64,000 bases of DNA from Atkinsonella hypoxylon (GCA_000729835.1 JFHB01000013.1:1-64000), one strand, 5' to 3'. Shown: positions 45,399 through 57,405, numbered from the stretch's first letter. Notes: a model not told the origin generated them from the letters alone. Numbers and translations: made by a program.

Positions 45399-47062
45399 AT
45401 GGCGTCAGCAGTATTCTTCCTAGATCTGAAGGGCAAGGTGAGAGCAGCATGATCGTACCTCTCAAAGGGTTCTTACAATTGGAATTCGAGCAAATTCAAA
45501 AAAACACTGACACAGGACGGCTGCCCTTATCATAGACTCTTCTTGCTCGTAATTACAGAGGTGACATACCGATGTCCGCCGTCGAAAAGTTCCCAATCCT
45601 CCTTTCTGAAGCCGAAGAAGAGTCATCTGCCGTACCACCATGTTTCTCCCACGAAGGAATCAACGTACGTCAAGCCACGACAGTTGGCTCTCCATGCCTT
45701 CATCCTTCAAATCACCGAATAATATGCACCAACTAACGCATATTTTCCTGGTTTTGCATTGAGAACAGTACCTCTACATCCGCCACAATAACCTCTACCT
45801 CCTCGCTCTGACCAAACGCAATACCAACGCCGCCGAGATCCTCCTCTTCCTCCACAAGATCGTCGAAGTCTTCACCGAATACTTCAAAGCGCTAGAAGAA
45901 GAATCCATCCGGGATAACTTTGTCATCATATACGAGTTACTAGACGAGATGATGGACTTTGGATATCCGCAGACGACCGAATCGAAAATTCTGCAAGAAT
46001 ACATCACCCAGGAATCGCACAAGCTTGAGATCCAAGCCCGTCCCCCCATCGCAGTTACCAACTCGGTGTCATGGCGATCAGAAGGCATTCGATACCGCAA
46101 GAACGAAGTTTTCCTGGATGTGGTGGAAAGTCTGAATCTGCTGGTCAGCGCAGACGGCAACGTGCTGCGAAGTGAGATCCTGGGCGCCATCAAGATGAAG
46201 TGCTATTTAAGCGGCATGCCCGAGTTACGACTCGGCTTAAACGACAAGGTCATGTTCGAGACAACGGGGAGGACAACGCGAGGCAAGGCCATCGAGATGG
46301 AAGACGTCAAATTTCATCAGTGCGTCAGACTATCGCGCTTTGAAAACGACCGCACAATCAGCTTTATTCCCCCGGATGGCGAGTTCGAGCTCATGTCCTA
46401 CCGACTCAACACGCAAGTCAAGCCCCTCATCTGGGTGGAATGCGTCGTGGAATCCCACTCCGGCTCGCGCATTGAATACATGCTCAAGGCCAGGGCGCAA
46501 TTCAAGCGCCGCAGCACAGCAAATAATGTCGAAGTCATCATTCCTGTTCCCGACGATGCAGACTCGCCGCGGTTCCGAACAAACATTGGTTCTGTGCACT
46601 ACGCGCCGGAGCAGAGTGCCATTGTATGGAAAATCAAGCAATTTGGTGGTCAGAAGGAGTTTCTCATGCGCGCAGAGCTGGGTCTCCCCAGCGTGCGAGG
46701 CGATGACGAGCACGGCGGCGGTATGACCGGTGGTTTTGGCGGAAGCATGGGCGGCGTGGGAGGCTTGGGCAAGGGCGCCAAGCGTCCTATTCAGGTGAAG
46801 TTTGAGATTCCCTACTTCACGACGAGTGGAATCCAAGTACGATATTTGAAGATTACGGAACCAAAGGTCTGTACAGGTCCTGCACTTCCCTTTTGTGCCG
46901 TCCGTCCATATGCGCATGAATGCATGTATTTGTGACAGGACGGGGAAAATTATTCTCATGGTATACTGACGATTCTCCTAGTTGCAATATCCGTCCCTGC
47001 CCTGGGTCAGATACATCACGCAAAGCGGCGACATCGCCGTCCGACTTCCCGACGCAGTCTGA
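45399..47062 (+). CDS. APM1: AP-1 clathrin adaptor complex subunit mu
   Basis: There are four exons: 45399-45437, 45536-45664, 45769-46866 and 46982-47062. The product has 448 residues, the usual size. It starts MASAVFFLDLKGKTLLARNY, the longin-like N-terminal domain. It continues through 'GDIPMSAVEKFPILL', 'YLYIRHNNLYLLALTKRNTNA', 'EESIRDNFVIIYELLDEMMDFGYPQ' and the linker 'WRSEGIRYRKNEVFLDVVESLNLL'. The mu-homology domain includes 'VKFHQCVRLSRFENDRTISFIPPDGEFELMSYR' in parts, and the last exon ends 'PWVRYITQSGDIAVRLP'. The mu-1 subunit binds YxxPhi sorting signals at the trans-Golgi/endosome. A Gly-rich insert (GGGMTGGFGGSMGGVGG) lies in the mu-homology domain, as in many fungal Apm1 proteins. 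The terminal intron starts GTCTGT. Confidence 0.95.
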
Positions 47063-47602
47063 ACCATCAGCCAACGAAACTGAGACACTACATCGTTCGA
47101 CAGTTCTCGGCAAAACGAGCTCCGTGTAGCTGATGATACTGTTGGCTTCCGGTAGAAAGTTCACTCGTGGTCGGGCAGAAGGGGTACATGGCAAAGAGGC
47201 TTCTGGCCAAAAATATGCTGAACGTTGGATCTTGGAGCGCTATGGCTCCCAGTGCCTCATGGATAGTAGAGGATTAATGTATAAATGTTCAATGGCCACG
47301 CGAGTTGATCCACACGTAACGGCTACAGGGGCTTTGTAGGATTGGCACTGAGGGCAATGAATCCGGCAGATCCTAGTGAATGTTACTCTCATATGAATAA
47401 CAGTTCGTCCACACAAGCTCATGTCAGACTCCGTTCATTCAAACTCACTATACCCACGACATCGTTTCAAAGTCCCCATGCGCAGTCTGCCACGACCGGA
47501 CCAAATATCCATGCGAAGCCCTTACTAAGATCTCCTCCCACTCTGACCCATTCATCCCATCTCATCTGACCATCTTTCACAAACGACAAACGACAAACGC
47601 CC
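47063..47602. other. Intergenic between convergent genes
   Basis: This is the 3' flank of AP-1 mu and of the unknown protein on the other strand. No gene or structured element is recognised. Confidence 0.5.
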
Positions 47603-48699
47603 TTACCCCTGCACGAGGACAGAATCCCACTCCAGTCCCGCAAGACTCTGCGTCGTGCTCCCCATTGGATTCTCAGGATCAAAGCAGATGTAGACTAGGA
47701 ATCCGCGCGGCGTCTCCTGCATGGACAACGGGTCTAAACAGAGTTAGTAGTACCATTCTGCCGTCGCACCAAGAGTAGACAGAGTGGGAATGGGGAAGAT
47801 AAAAAAGAAAAAAAAAAAAAAAAAGACGTACACCCAGGCGGCGACGACGAGCTGCGCCATCGGTAGTCCCTCCACAGCCCAGCGCTCTCGCCAGGCCTCC
47901 CGAGAAAGACCTCATTCACGCTCCGCCCGCTCTCAGACTGCGCAAGCGAGTGGAAGGCCATGAGGCCGAGCACGATGCCGAGCTCGCCTCCCAGACCACC
48001 CGAGCGGTGCACCCTGTACGGGTTGGCATACGAGCCCGGCACCAGGGTCGGGATCCAACTCGCCTCTATGCCAGCAACGTATTTCACCGGCGCGCCAAGC
48101 GTCTCGGCGCTCTGGGGCACGCTGTGCGGCGAGTCATAGCATGCCTGGGAGATGGCGCCCGAGCGCGAGTGGACGAAGTGCAGCGCGTCCCACGAGGTTG
48201 GCGGGCGGAGGAAGACGTCATCTTGCGCCACGATGATGGGCAGCAGCGGGTTGCACGAGAAGACGGAGGCTACTTTGTAGGGATGCGCGTAGAAGGGCCC
48301 GCGGGAGGCCGGTTGCGCAGCGATGCCGCCGTCCAGATTGGGATCCGGGCGCATCCAAGAGTAGCGGATGTGGTCAGCGGACGCGCGCGAGATGCGGCCG
48401 TTGCTGAAGCGCATCACTTCGCTGGGCATCTCTGGGCCGTAATGCGCTCGATTCGCCGGGGGCAGGAAGTTGTGCCAGTTGTCTTTGGGGATTTCGGCAG
48501 GATCAACCTGGTCATCTTCGTAGTCTATGGTGAGCTCGTTGACGACAAAGAGGAAGCTGGTTGGGGAGTTTTCGCCGTGAGCGTGTTTGCCATTGCTACT
48601 GGAAGCAGCATTGTTGGTCTCGCTGGGCCTGGTATGGGATGACTTGCTTGTCGATTTGTTCAGTCCGTGCTTATGCTGTTTGGACTTTGAGCTTGACAT
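47603..48699 (-). CDS. Hypothetical protein, family not recognised
   Basis: There are two exons on the - strand, 48699-47832 and 47733-47603. The intron is GTACGT..TTAG and holds a long T tract on the coding strand. The predicted product has 332 residues. The N-terminus (about 45 residues) is Ser/Lys/His-rich and looks disordered. The rest is globular, with 'LFVVNELTIDYEDDQVDP', 'NWHNFLPPANRAHYGPEMPSEVMRFSNGRI', many Tyr/Pro/Trp residues, and a C-terminal 'GFLVYICFDPENP'. I recognise no domain, signal peptide or membrane segment. Start is the first ATG in frame. The 3' splice choice is set by frame and by the sensible C-terminus. A shorter alternative ending 20 residues after the splice is possible. 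Confidence 0.65.
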
Positions 48700-50773
48700 T
48701 TGTGGATGGAGACGCAGTTTTGTTGAGAGAAGACAAAAGGTTCGAGAGGCGATCGTCAATCCGTCTGTTTGAGCTTCGCACAGGGCTGCTACTTTGACGA
48801 GACACCCCCATTTTATGTAGTCTGTGAAGATATATCTCTTAGTTGGGACACACTCTGGTTACAAAGCAAACTGTCGACGGCCAAGCATCATCATGAGGTG
48901 GCGTGGTGGCATTGGTCATGAACTCATGCGGATTTCATTTCAAGTCTCTGAAGCGCATGTAAGGGCGAAGGTGACCAAAGCGGCATGTCACGCCACCATA
49001 ATCAATCACCAGAGCCTCTAAATTCGCTTGATATTGGTTGCAGAGCGACTCGGCTGCCCAAAATAAAAGCCTCCCTACGGATCGGTGTGATTAGGCAGGA
49101 ATGTTGTGTGCCTCCCGATTCAGTCAGCCGAGGATGCCCTTAGGGGGAGAATAGCAACATGCCAAAAGGAGAGGTCTCAAGGATGTCTTATAAGCCGGTA
49201 GAGGTCATGAATCTTCACTTCGCTGCCACCAACAGGGGCGGGACAGGCCGAGTCACATCAGATGCAGCTGTCGCAGCGGCAGCGCTGAGGCTCCAAGCAA
49301 CATAACCTCTTCGTCCCGTGAGTGGGGGAGAACACCTTGAAGGTCTGGAGATGCAGGGATAGCAGGACTACGAGCCAATCGTGGCCAACTTGGACGTCTG
49401 AGCAATCAGTTTCATGCTTCATCACGGTCTTGTGCTCGATCAGGCCGGTGGCTCTTTGGTCAGGCAAATGCATCTGTTACGTTTCCAACTCAACCGGGAG
49501 CTCGGCATGCGGAATTGATTATTGACACCCTCCATTTTTCTATAGAGTTGTCCAAAAGGATGTCTAGACCCAAGTCATGTGCATTCATATCGCGACGTTT
49601 CACCAAGACTGAGGTGACTGGTCCAATAGCCTGGCGTTGCCACTCCTTGAGTCTCTGTATAGTCTGATGTCGGTGCCCATCCATCTTGGGAGAATTGGGA
49701 CATTGGGACATTGGGAGGAAGTTCATCGCAGTCGTGTTCAAGCAGATAGGCGTATTCGTACGAGACCTGAATTCGATTCTCTCGCGTCATATCAACCTCA
49801 CCCTCTCGTTTCTGAGCAATAAGCAGGAGGATGCGACCAGTCCAAGCCTCGGTGGCTAAGCATCGAGATTTTCAAATAATCTATTTTTGACAGGTCAGAC
49901 AAATACCATGAATAAAGGTGCTTGGGATGTGTGAAAACCCGCACCTCTTCAACGGGAACTCCCTTTCAAATTGAGGATCTCAGCCGGTTTGCAAAGCACC
50001 GTGTCTGGACACGCACTATGCATAGTACATGCATAGTACATGGCAGTAGCCGCTTCCGGGACTGCGGCGAGGTCTATCGCGCTCGAAGCCGCAATCAGTC
50101 GACGAGCATTGATATAGCAGATGCCTTTAGATGCTTTTACAATGTCGGTCACACTTATTATCTCGATGTCACATATCACGGCGTACACGTTTGCCAACAA
50201 TCCGTATCGGGCCAGTAAGTCCATTGACTCAAGCCCTTCAGTCTTTTCCCCGCGCGGGTCGGGGGTCGCATATACCGCGAGTCAGCTACATGGGCGTCAG
50301 TGATATAGGTTATCAACCTCAGCTCGCAAAATTGATTTGAGACATACTTGGCCAGGCAACCCCGATTTTCCATTCGTCATTTTCACCCTCTTACACCCAT
50401 CCATGCCTTGCTTCTATAGTTTCTCCGCCCCCCTTCCTCCTTTGAAAGGGCATTGGGCTCACCGATGGTGCCCACAAACCCCCGTATTAACGGCGAATCT
50501 CTTTGCCGACAATTTCCAATGGTGACCTGGTCGTGTCGCGCATAGTGCGGCCTGCCTTGGCATTCTTTGTCCGGCGCTCGATCAGTCAAGACGCAGATCG
50601 AGGGATCATGTGCAAATGAAACAATTCTTCGTCCAACCATATATCAAATATCCCGCGTTGTTTGTATAGTCCCGGCATGCGTTATGCGGTCACTGTTGGG
50701 GAGCCATCTATGACGACGTTGATTTATTTTGTCAACTAAGACACTGTATCATGATCGCGCTCATGTCGATTCT
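48700..50773. other. Intergenic, no supported gene
   Basis: This is 2 kb with only short overlapping frames, none with a motif. There are small tandem features such as GGGACATTGG (49697-49713) and CATAGTACATG (50023-50041). No RNA gene was recognised. Confidence 0.5.
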
Positions 50774-52377
50774 CTACCCTGTTCGCTTGGTCTTCTTTGT
50801 TGCCGAGCAGGACGCGTCCATCGTAGCTTGGGCAGCTGTGCTCGAGAATTGGGCGAATGCCTCTTGGATAAGCCGCTTCTCCCCCATCCTAACCTTGATT
50901 GCCATTTTCTGGCGGTAGTTAAGGGTGCCTTGCTGGAGAAGCTCTTCGTCCTGAGCGATTGTCGTTGGGTATCGTGACGCAATTGACCGAAGGGCTTCCA
51001 CCATGACCGACTGTAAGACGACATTTCTTTTCCGCTTGTTAGGAATCAGAGTACCGCCCAATCTCTGCAGTACCGTGAGGACTGCTTTCAGCTGCGCTTT
51101 CAAATCCTCTGGCATGTCCTCCATCGTAACGTCGGAGGCCAACGTGCCGTCGGCGTTGGGCTCACCAGAATTTCGTTCCAACACGAAAGTGTCCTCCAAC
51201 TGATCGTCATCGATAGATTCTATCTGTGGTGTTGTCAGCTGACGTTTCAAGCACGCCGGTTGGCCGTCGGATTACGTACCGTCTTTGATAAGGCCTCTCG
51301 TGTCACCCCCAGTTCAGAAATGAGAGAATTCTGTACCACTTCCCAGGGGATTTCCACGACATCATACCTTGAGTGCTTGTCCGTGACGTAACCGTATCGA
51401 CGAAGAAGTTCAGAACTAGGGTGAGGTCCATAGTAGTTGAGAATCTCATCGCCTGCCTTGATGTCGCGCAACGTTGTTACAGTCAACTCGTCGTCCCCGT
51501 GATTGACATGTGCCTGGTCAAGAGTTAGCAGATTGCGCGCGAAATAGCATTTCAGGCCAGGCCATTTCGATCGTTCATTTCATGCCCCCGTACATTAAAC
51601 TCGGCGTCCGCATTCAAAATATCCGCCATCACAACCATACCCATCATGGACTTGTCATCTCGGTCCTCAACCCAACCATCTGCGTCACTGTCGTCTTCTG
51701 GCTCGTCGCTCTCCAGATCGAATGCATAAGCCATGATGGTGCTTCCCATTCTGTGCAACAGCTGGATCAAGTTTTCATCACTGTAGGTTTCGCTGGCGGA
51801 GAAGATGGTAGGATTGCCGCGGATTGCCGGTATCAGACGATGTCGGAACATCTCTTCTGCGCTGGCTTTTCCTATCTTACTAACTATTGCGCTAGCTTGA
51901 AGATAGGACAGTTCTTCCTCCGACCAAAACATTGGCGTATCAAAAGTGTCTGGTAGAACATCTATGTAAGGCTTCCACTTGGACCGATCACCAAGAAGAT
52001 ACTCATACATCATAATGAGTATCAGTAAGCTCCAGGAGTCTAGAGCCTGTTCATCATCTTCGTCACCTTGGCTCTCAAATACTTTAGGTAGCTTGGCCGG
52101 GAGATCAGAGGTCTCAGAATTAATGATGGCATTTCTTGGTATGGTAAACAAGATCGTGTCAGCAGGAATATCTCGGAGAGCAACTGAAAGCATCATCAGC
52201 CAAGCGCATTCGAAAGCAAAAAAACCTGCAAAAGGGAGCTTGAATACCAATTCCACGCCCGGCACCACGGGATCGAAGGTCAACAATCTGGATTGCTTCA
52301 GAAAAGGTTGCCCCTGGCAGGTTTTTGAACCACTGCAAAAAGGCAGCCGTTTTGGCTTCAAAGCTGACCGACGTCAT
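50774..52377 (-). CDS. RKM4: SET-domain lysine methyltransferase, Rkm4-like
   Basis: There are four exons on the - strand: 52377-52248, 52183-51594, 51513-51280 and 51223-50774. The product has 467 residues (yeast Rkm4 has 494). It begins MTSVSFEAKTAAFLQWFKNL, followed by 'IVDLRSRGAGRGIVALRDIPADTILF', which is the SET-N start seen in ribosomal lysine and Rubisco methyltransferases. Later come 'WKPYIDVLP', 'MVVMADILNADAEFNAHVNHG' (SET-C) and 'AGDEILNYYGPHPSSELLRRYGYV' with the SET tyrosine region. The C-terminal third is the helical Rubisco-LSMT substrate-binding type. Rkm4 monomethylates a lysine of ribosomal protein L42 in yeast. The specific substrate here is inferred only from similarity. 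It lies 500 bp downstream of UVE1 on the same strand. Confidence 0.88.
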
Positions 52378-52876
52378 TTGCACAGTGTCCTCTTTATAGC
52401 TGTCTACAAGTGTAGATGTGAGGTTTTGTTGGTTACGGAGTAGCCTGTGCCAAATTTTATGTATTGTGGAGACAGCAGCGTCACAGCAAGCTCGTCGATA
52501 CAGATATTACCTCACAGAGTACAATCGTCCTCTGGTCCTCATCAGAAGTACCGCGCTTATCTCCCACCCCGCCTCTTACTAATTCTATACAAGAAAGTCG
52601 CGAAAATTCCAATGCAAAAATGATTGGGACTCCCGTTGATAAAGGTGGCAAGCGCCATATCCTGGAATTGTTCCTTCTTGATGTGCCAGTCTAGGGTAGT
52701 GAAGGCCCGCCGACTTCCCAACACCAAAATTTCACCATCATTCATATAACACCAGTCAGGAACACGATTATTATTATGCTGCGGCTTTTTGCCGCTGTTG
52801 GAAATAATCGACAACGCGCCTGCTTTACCAGAATGAAAATGACCAATTATGTGTTACATTAGGGCAATATCGTTTG
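52378..52876. other. Gap between UVE1 and RKM4
   Basis: This contains the 3' flank of UVE1 and the promoter of RKM4. The 85-codon frame at 52557-52814 (-) has no motif and no family I know. Confidence 0.5.
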
Positions 52877-54891
52877 TCAATCGTCCTCTTCTTCTTCATC
52901 CCCGCGTGCATTATGAGCGATGAGTTTGGCGCCATTTTTTGCTTTCAACTCTCGCTTTTTCGGCTTGAGCCACTCTTCCATACCTTCCGGCCAGTACACT
53001 CTCCTTTCTGTGCCGCCCATGCTAATATCTTCCAGTCTCACTATCCGCTCCGGTGTGTCAATCTCGTCATCCAAAGCTCCTTCGTGCTGCTTCTTCTTGC
53101 TCTTGGAAGACTTTCCCACCTTCTTCAACACTGCCTTTCTGGGTTCATCGTCACGTTCATAAGGGACAATGTTATTGGATAAATCCCAACCAGGAAGCTT
53201 GAATGTACGCATAAGCTCTAAGACAGCTTGTTCCTTGTCTTTTGCTTCAATCATTAAATCCATATCATTTGGACAAGGAGGCAAAGTCCTGACGCGGGCT
53301 GAGTGTTTGCGTCGATCGCGTGGTGTGATGGCTGATGCGGTTGGTTCACTGTAGTGCATTTTTTGTGTAATGTTCTTCTTGCTCCAGGTCGCTTTGATGC
53401 GATCGTATAAGTCGATGATATCGAGTGTCCCTTCGCGAATGCTCGCATCAAAAACTATGTTGTGATGATGGTAGTCCAGGACTAGCGGAATATTCAATTC
53501 TTCACAAACAGGAAGAAGATCATGCACAGTCCAGGAGACGTCATCATTCTCTAAAACCAGTCTCTTCTTCACGCCAACAGGGAGCGTGGAATAATTCTTT
53601 CGAAATCGGTCCAGTGTGGCTTTCTTGTCACCGTATGTTCCACCCATGTGCACAATCATGACAGCATCTCGATCTAGCTGCTCTGAAAGGTCAAGCAAAG
53701 TGAGCATCTCATCATGGTAGGCCAAATCCCTAATCGAGGCTGCCACTACTTCCTTCCGTGGACTTCCTATTTGTGTAAATTGTCCGGGATGTGTGGTGAG
53801 CCGATGCCCAAGCTCAGAAGCAAGTTTCCCAGCTTCAGCCAAAACGTCGCCCGCGAAAGCCAAACTATAACCGTATTCTTCGTGGCTGGCGAACGGAAAC
53901 ATCTCACTGCTCAATCTCATAAATTTGATCCCATATTTGTCGTTCCAGCGAATCATTTTCGATATATCTCGAGCATTTGCCAGCCCAAGATTTTGAACGA
54001 ATCTTAAACCACACTCGACACTAGGCTGCGGAGTCTTGTCTGGACGGTTTTTCGTAGGATGTTCAGGTTGCGTTGAATCTTGCAGAGGGTACCGATGATC
54101 AATTATTGAGCTGATGCGACAAGTCCTTGAGGAAAAAATCGGTGGATTTGCGGCACGGAGATATGTATTTAAACACGCCTAGGTTCTGTCAGTACATATA
54201 TCTCAATCAGCAAGCTTTCGTAGCTGAAGACATGCATGGAATCACTTGTCTAGGCTGCTGCTGAGAAAGGGGAACAAATCCTCACATAACCAAGTCGGCC
54301 TCTCCATGGCAAGGGTAATCTGTCGCTGTTCACTGGGGGTGGACGTCTGGATCCTCGATCACCCATCTCGTCACCTAGAAGGGCACATTTGTCTGGCACC
54401 TCTGGTTCGCCTTTGATGTCCCTTTCATCGAAACACGTTCCATTGTCGGGATACTGACGTTGCTTAGAGCTGTTAACTACGTTGTCGACACCCTCTGCAT
54501 CCTCGTCTGTGTCCATATAGGCCAGGTTGGAAGCTTCTATCGCCAGACGCTGTCTTTTCGCTTCGTCGAGTAACTTTTGTTCCATCTCTGATAGAGCATG
54601 CATGGTCCGTTCCACGGCTTCCTTGGACGACAACGCTCCTTGAATCTGAGAACGCGTGACCAAATTCGCTTTTTTAACTCCGACATCCTCCTCCTTGATC
54701 CGCCTGCTACTTCTTTTCCGAGGAAGAGAACCTGGGGCGGGGACTCCGTTTTGGGGTTCGGTACGTTTTCGCTTTGGCGGCATGGCTGCGGCTTGTAAGG
54801 TTGAAAGACTACGTGATGAGCACGGAAGAAATGCGCCTATTCGTGGTGTGCAGTGCACTGCAACTGCAACTGCGAGACCAGCAGGGCGCAT
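52877..54891 (-). CDS. UVE1: UV-damage endonuclease Uve1
   Basis: There are two exons on the - strand, 54891-54286 and 54178-52877, with a GTGAGG..CTAG intron of 107 nt. The product has 635 residues. The catalytic TIM-barrel starts at 'RLGYACLNTYLRAANPPIFSSRTCR' and shows 'KFMRLSSEMFPFASHEEYGY', 'LTTHPGQFTQIGSPR', 'IVHMGGTYGDKKAT', 'LENDDVSW', and 'LVLDYHHHN'. These hold the conserved His, Glu and Asp metal ligands. The enzyme nicks DNA 5' of UV photoproducts in a nucleotide-excision-independent pathway. The first 35-40 residues are Arg/Ala/Ser-rich without acids (MRPAGLAVAVAVH..., SSRSLSTLQAAA) and resemble a mitochondrial presequence. An internal Met starts MPPKRKRTEP, a likely nuclear signal. 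The tail is Lys/Glu-rich. Confidence 0.94.
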
Positions 54892-56791
54892 GCGTAAGAC
54901 AGAGATTCGAGATGACAGCGAGATGCGGAAATGGACACCGCGAAGACAAGTCGGGCGCAGGGTAGTCAATCAAATTGCGCAGAGGAACATGTATATAAGA
55001 CAGATGACATTTCCAGGTCTGGTGTCATTGGTTCTTCACTGTTGTATTGTTTTTCTGCAACACCAGGCGGAGCCGAAGCCGAAGAGTGGTGACGGTGTAG
55101 CACGAGCGACGTCAGTTTCCGGAGCCTTTAGGGACTGTCGAGACAGACATGATTTTGTGCAGCGGCAGCCAATGATATCACTATCAGGAAATCGCAAGAT
55201 GCAGCAGCCTTGGCAACAATGGAAGGCGCGTCATGCGCAGGCCCTGAACACCGCCCTAACTGGCTGATCATGGGTCAAGCCGTCGAAGCTCAACATCAGA
55301 GATCAGAGATCATAGATCATAGATCAGACGACAGAAGAAGCTCAGCTATTCTGCAGTGGCCTAAGTCCCTCGCAGATAAGCCCTCGCAGACTTGCAGCGC
55401 TCTGATAAGCATTTCTATAGCAGCCGTGCATACCGGAACAGCTCGATCGCAGTCGAAATGCTCGATTCCAACTGCAGTCCCGCTGATGAAGTCATAGAGT
55501 AGCCACAGTAGACCAATGACGGGTGTGTGAGCCGGGATTGCGCAGCTGCAAGCACCCTTGCCAGATTAGCTGCCCTGAGTAACAGCTAGGTGCCTACCTA
55601 GGTTAGGTACCTACTTAAGCATGTATCCACTCTAAGCCTAGATTGGTAAAGTAGTGGAGCTGTTTAACTTAGTCGTTCTAGTACAGGTTGCGCTTGTTCG
55701 AGGCTGAGATTAGATTATATCTTAATTAATATTCATCTTAGTTGATAAGAGGTGCTGTAAGAGGTCTTAATATCTAACACAAGAGACTGCTACCAAGTAC
55801 TTCCACTTGGTAGGAGAATGTCTGCAAATACTTGCTGCTGCATGATTCAATTTTTTTGTTGCTGCATGTTTGCATGGTACCCAAGGTATCCAGATGCGTT
55901 GCTAAGCAATTCCAAGTACGGAGTACGAAATTGGCTATTATGTTGAGATTTCTATCCTAGACAAATAATTGGCTTAGCAAATTTACGTTTAAGCCTATTT
56001 GCTGGCGCACAGCTGAGTAACCGTCACTAGTCTTTATAATTAATGATCGACCCGTCATCGATGATCTGCCACGCGAGCTGTCGCACACAAATTGGATGTG
56101 GCCACGCCACAAAGTAACAATATACGGAGCGAAGTAGTCGGCCAATCAAACATCATCGCTATCTTGGGGTCGTCCCAAACAGGCAAACCATTTTCAGGGC
56201 TTTTGAGCAACCTTGGACGGAAATATGCGACGACGCGTCGACGATCGAGATTTACTGCAGCTGTCATCAGAGTTCAATTTCAGAGACACCGAAATTCTTG
56301 CATGTACGATACCTCGCGTGCGTAGTCCTAGTACTCAAAGTACTACATTCAAAGTGAAACTCAACGTAGCTGCTCTTTGTGCTATAGCAAAGGAGCCTTT
56401 TGCGTCGCTATGTGTTGATAATTACGCAATCTCCAGGGTTGACGCCGTGCTGCTTGCCGATGCTTGGAAAACAGTCGCTCGTTGTAGATGGTAGCAACCC
56501 GGCTGCAGTTGTTGTGCCTAGGTACGTGTGTTCTAACAGGAATGGTCGAAGATGTTCTGCAAATGACGAGACGTTGTCAGCTTGTTTGGCGAATTGGTAA
56601 ACGGACGGCAACGCCGATGTCCAAAAGGTCGTCTTGGCATAAAATGGATCCACCATCTAATTAGCGACCCCCACCCCCCCCCCACTTTCTTTCCTTTTTC
56701 TTTTCCTTTCTGTTGCCCGACTCCGCTCCCTGCATGATGCAGGAGATCCTAAGAGCAAGGGAGAGTGATTACGGAGTAGGGCATAATTACT
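54892..56791. other. Intergenic, no supported gene
   Basis: No gene is recognised. It holds an AGATCAT short tandem at about 55300-55326 and a TACCTAGGTTAGGTACCTAC motif at 55597-55616. A C-rich/T-rich run lies at 56670-56710. The 203-codon frame at 54656-55267 (+) is antisense to the UVE1 first exon and is a shadow. Confidence 0.5.
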
Positions 56792-56930
56792 AGCAGGAGC
56801 CCTCCTTACGTAAGGAGATCACAGTTTCTTTTGTCTCGGAATTGGGGATTAAACCCTCCAAATTCTCTTTTATTTAGTCAGTCCATCAGAATTCATTCAT
56901 CCTATTATTTAATCCCTGGAGGGAGCACGC
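56792..56930 (-). repeat. Dispersed repeat R1, copy 2 (inverted)
   Basis: The reverse complement repeats the motif series of 33671-33793: GCGTGCTCCC, GATGA/ATGAAT blocks, ACAAAAGAAACTGTG, CTCCTTACGTAAGGAG, GGGCTCCTGCT. Here the palindrome CTCCTTACGTAAGGAG (56802-56817) is perfect over 16 bases. Confidence 0.7.
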
Positions 56931-56985
56931 ATCGCGTGACTCCTTCTTGCTCTGCTTCTAAACCCATCTGTGCACCAAACAGTTT

Positions 56986-57286
56986 TCTTTAATTTTGCAT
57001 TGGGGACTTAACAGGGGGCAAGAAGCCTATTAACAATCAGCTCGGAAATGCATAGGTTATAGTGTAGAACTAGAAGTGACTTTGAATTGACGGAAAATTA
57101 CATAAAAGAATGTATCTTTTAGTGGCGTTTAATACCCTGTACTCCGTATATCCACCTTGTGCCTCCCTGACAGCTTCTAGCCTAGACCCACTTAGCCGGC
57201 TGATTGCAGCTGTTAGAGGGAAATCTGCCAGCTGTATAAAGTGGGGCTTGTATCTCTGCAAAATCATACTGGGTTTATATTGTATA
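56986..57286 (+). repeat. Dispersed repeat R2, copy 2, upstream of the ENA ATPase
   Basis: It is similar along its whole length to 42429-42710, with small insertions (for example TTGCAGCTGTTAGAGGGAAA near 57205). It lies 214 bp upstream of the ENA ATPase start codon, so it may carry part of that promoter. Confidence 0.8.
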
Positions 57287-57357
57287 TAGCGCTTAATCCT
57301 TCTATATTCTCTCTATATAGCATCGACGCGGCAAATGCAGATGTTGAAGAGTACCTA

Positions 57358-57405
57358 ACAGCTGTACAAAAGCGGGGCTTGCATCTTTATTAAAATCAAA
57401 CAGGG
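57358..57405 (+). repeat. Partial third copy of the R2 3' end
   Basis: ACAGCTGTACAAAAGCGGGG, CTTGCATCT and AAAATCA..CAGGG repeat the end of R2 (CAGCTGTATAAAGTGGGGCT, TTGTATCTC, AAAATCATACTGGG) at 57229-57275. A local tandem duplication is the simplest reading. It ends 94 bp before the ENA start codon. Confidence 0.6.

Noticed and set aside
46330..46959. 209-codon - strand frame
   Set aside because: It is antisense to the AP-1 mu subunit.
47950..48642. 230-codon + strand frame rich in Arg/Val/Gly
   Set aside because: It is antisense to the unknown protein at 47603-48699. The - strand has the better start, splice and composition, though without homology this choice is not certain.
49740..49800. 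Possible tRNA B-box (TTCGATTCTC)
   Set aside because: No matching A-box, acceptor stem or cloverleaf could be drawn around it.
54656..55267. 203-codon + strand frame
   Set aside because: It overlaps the UVE1 first exon in antisense and has no motif.
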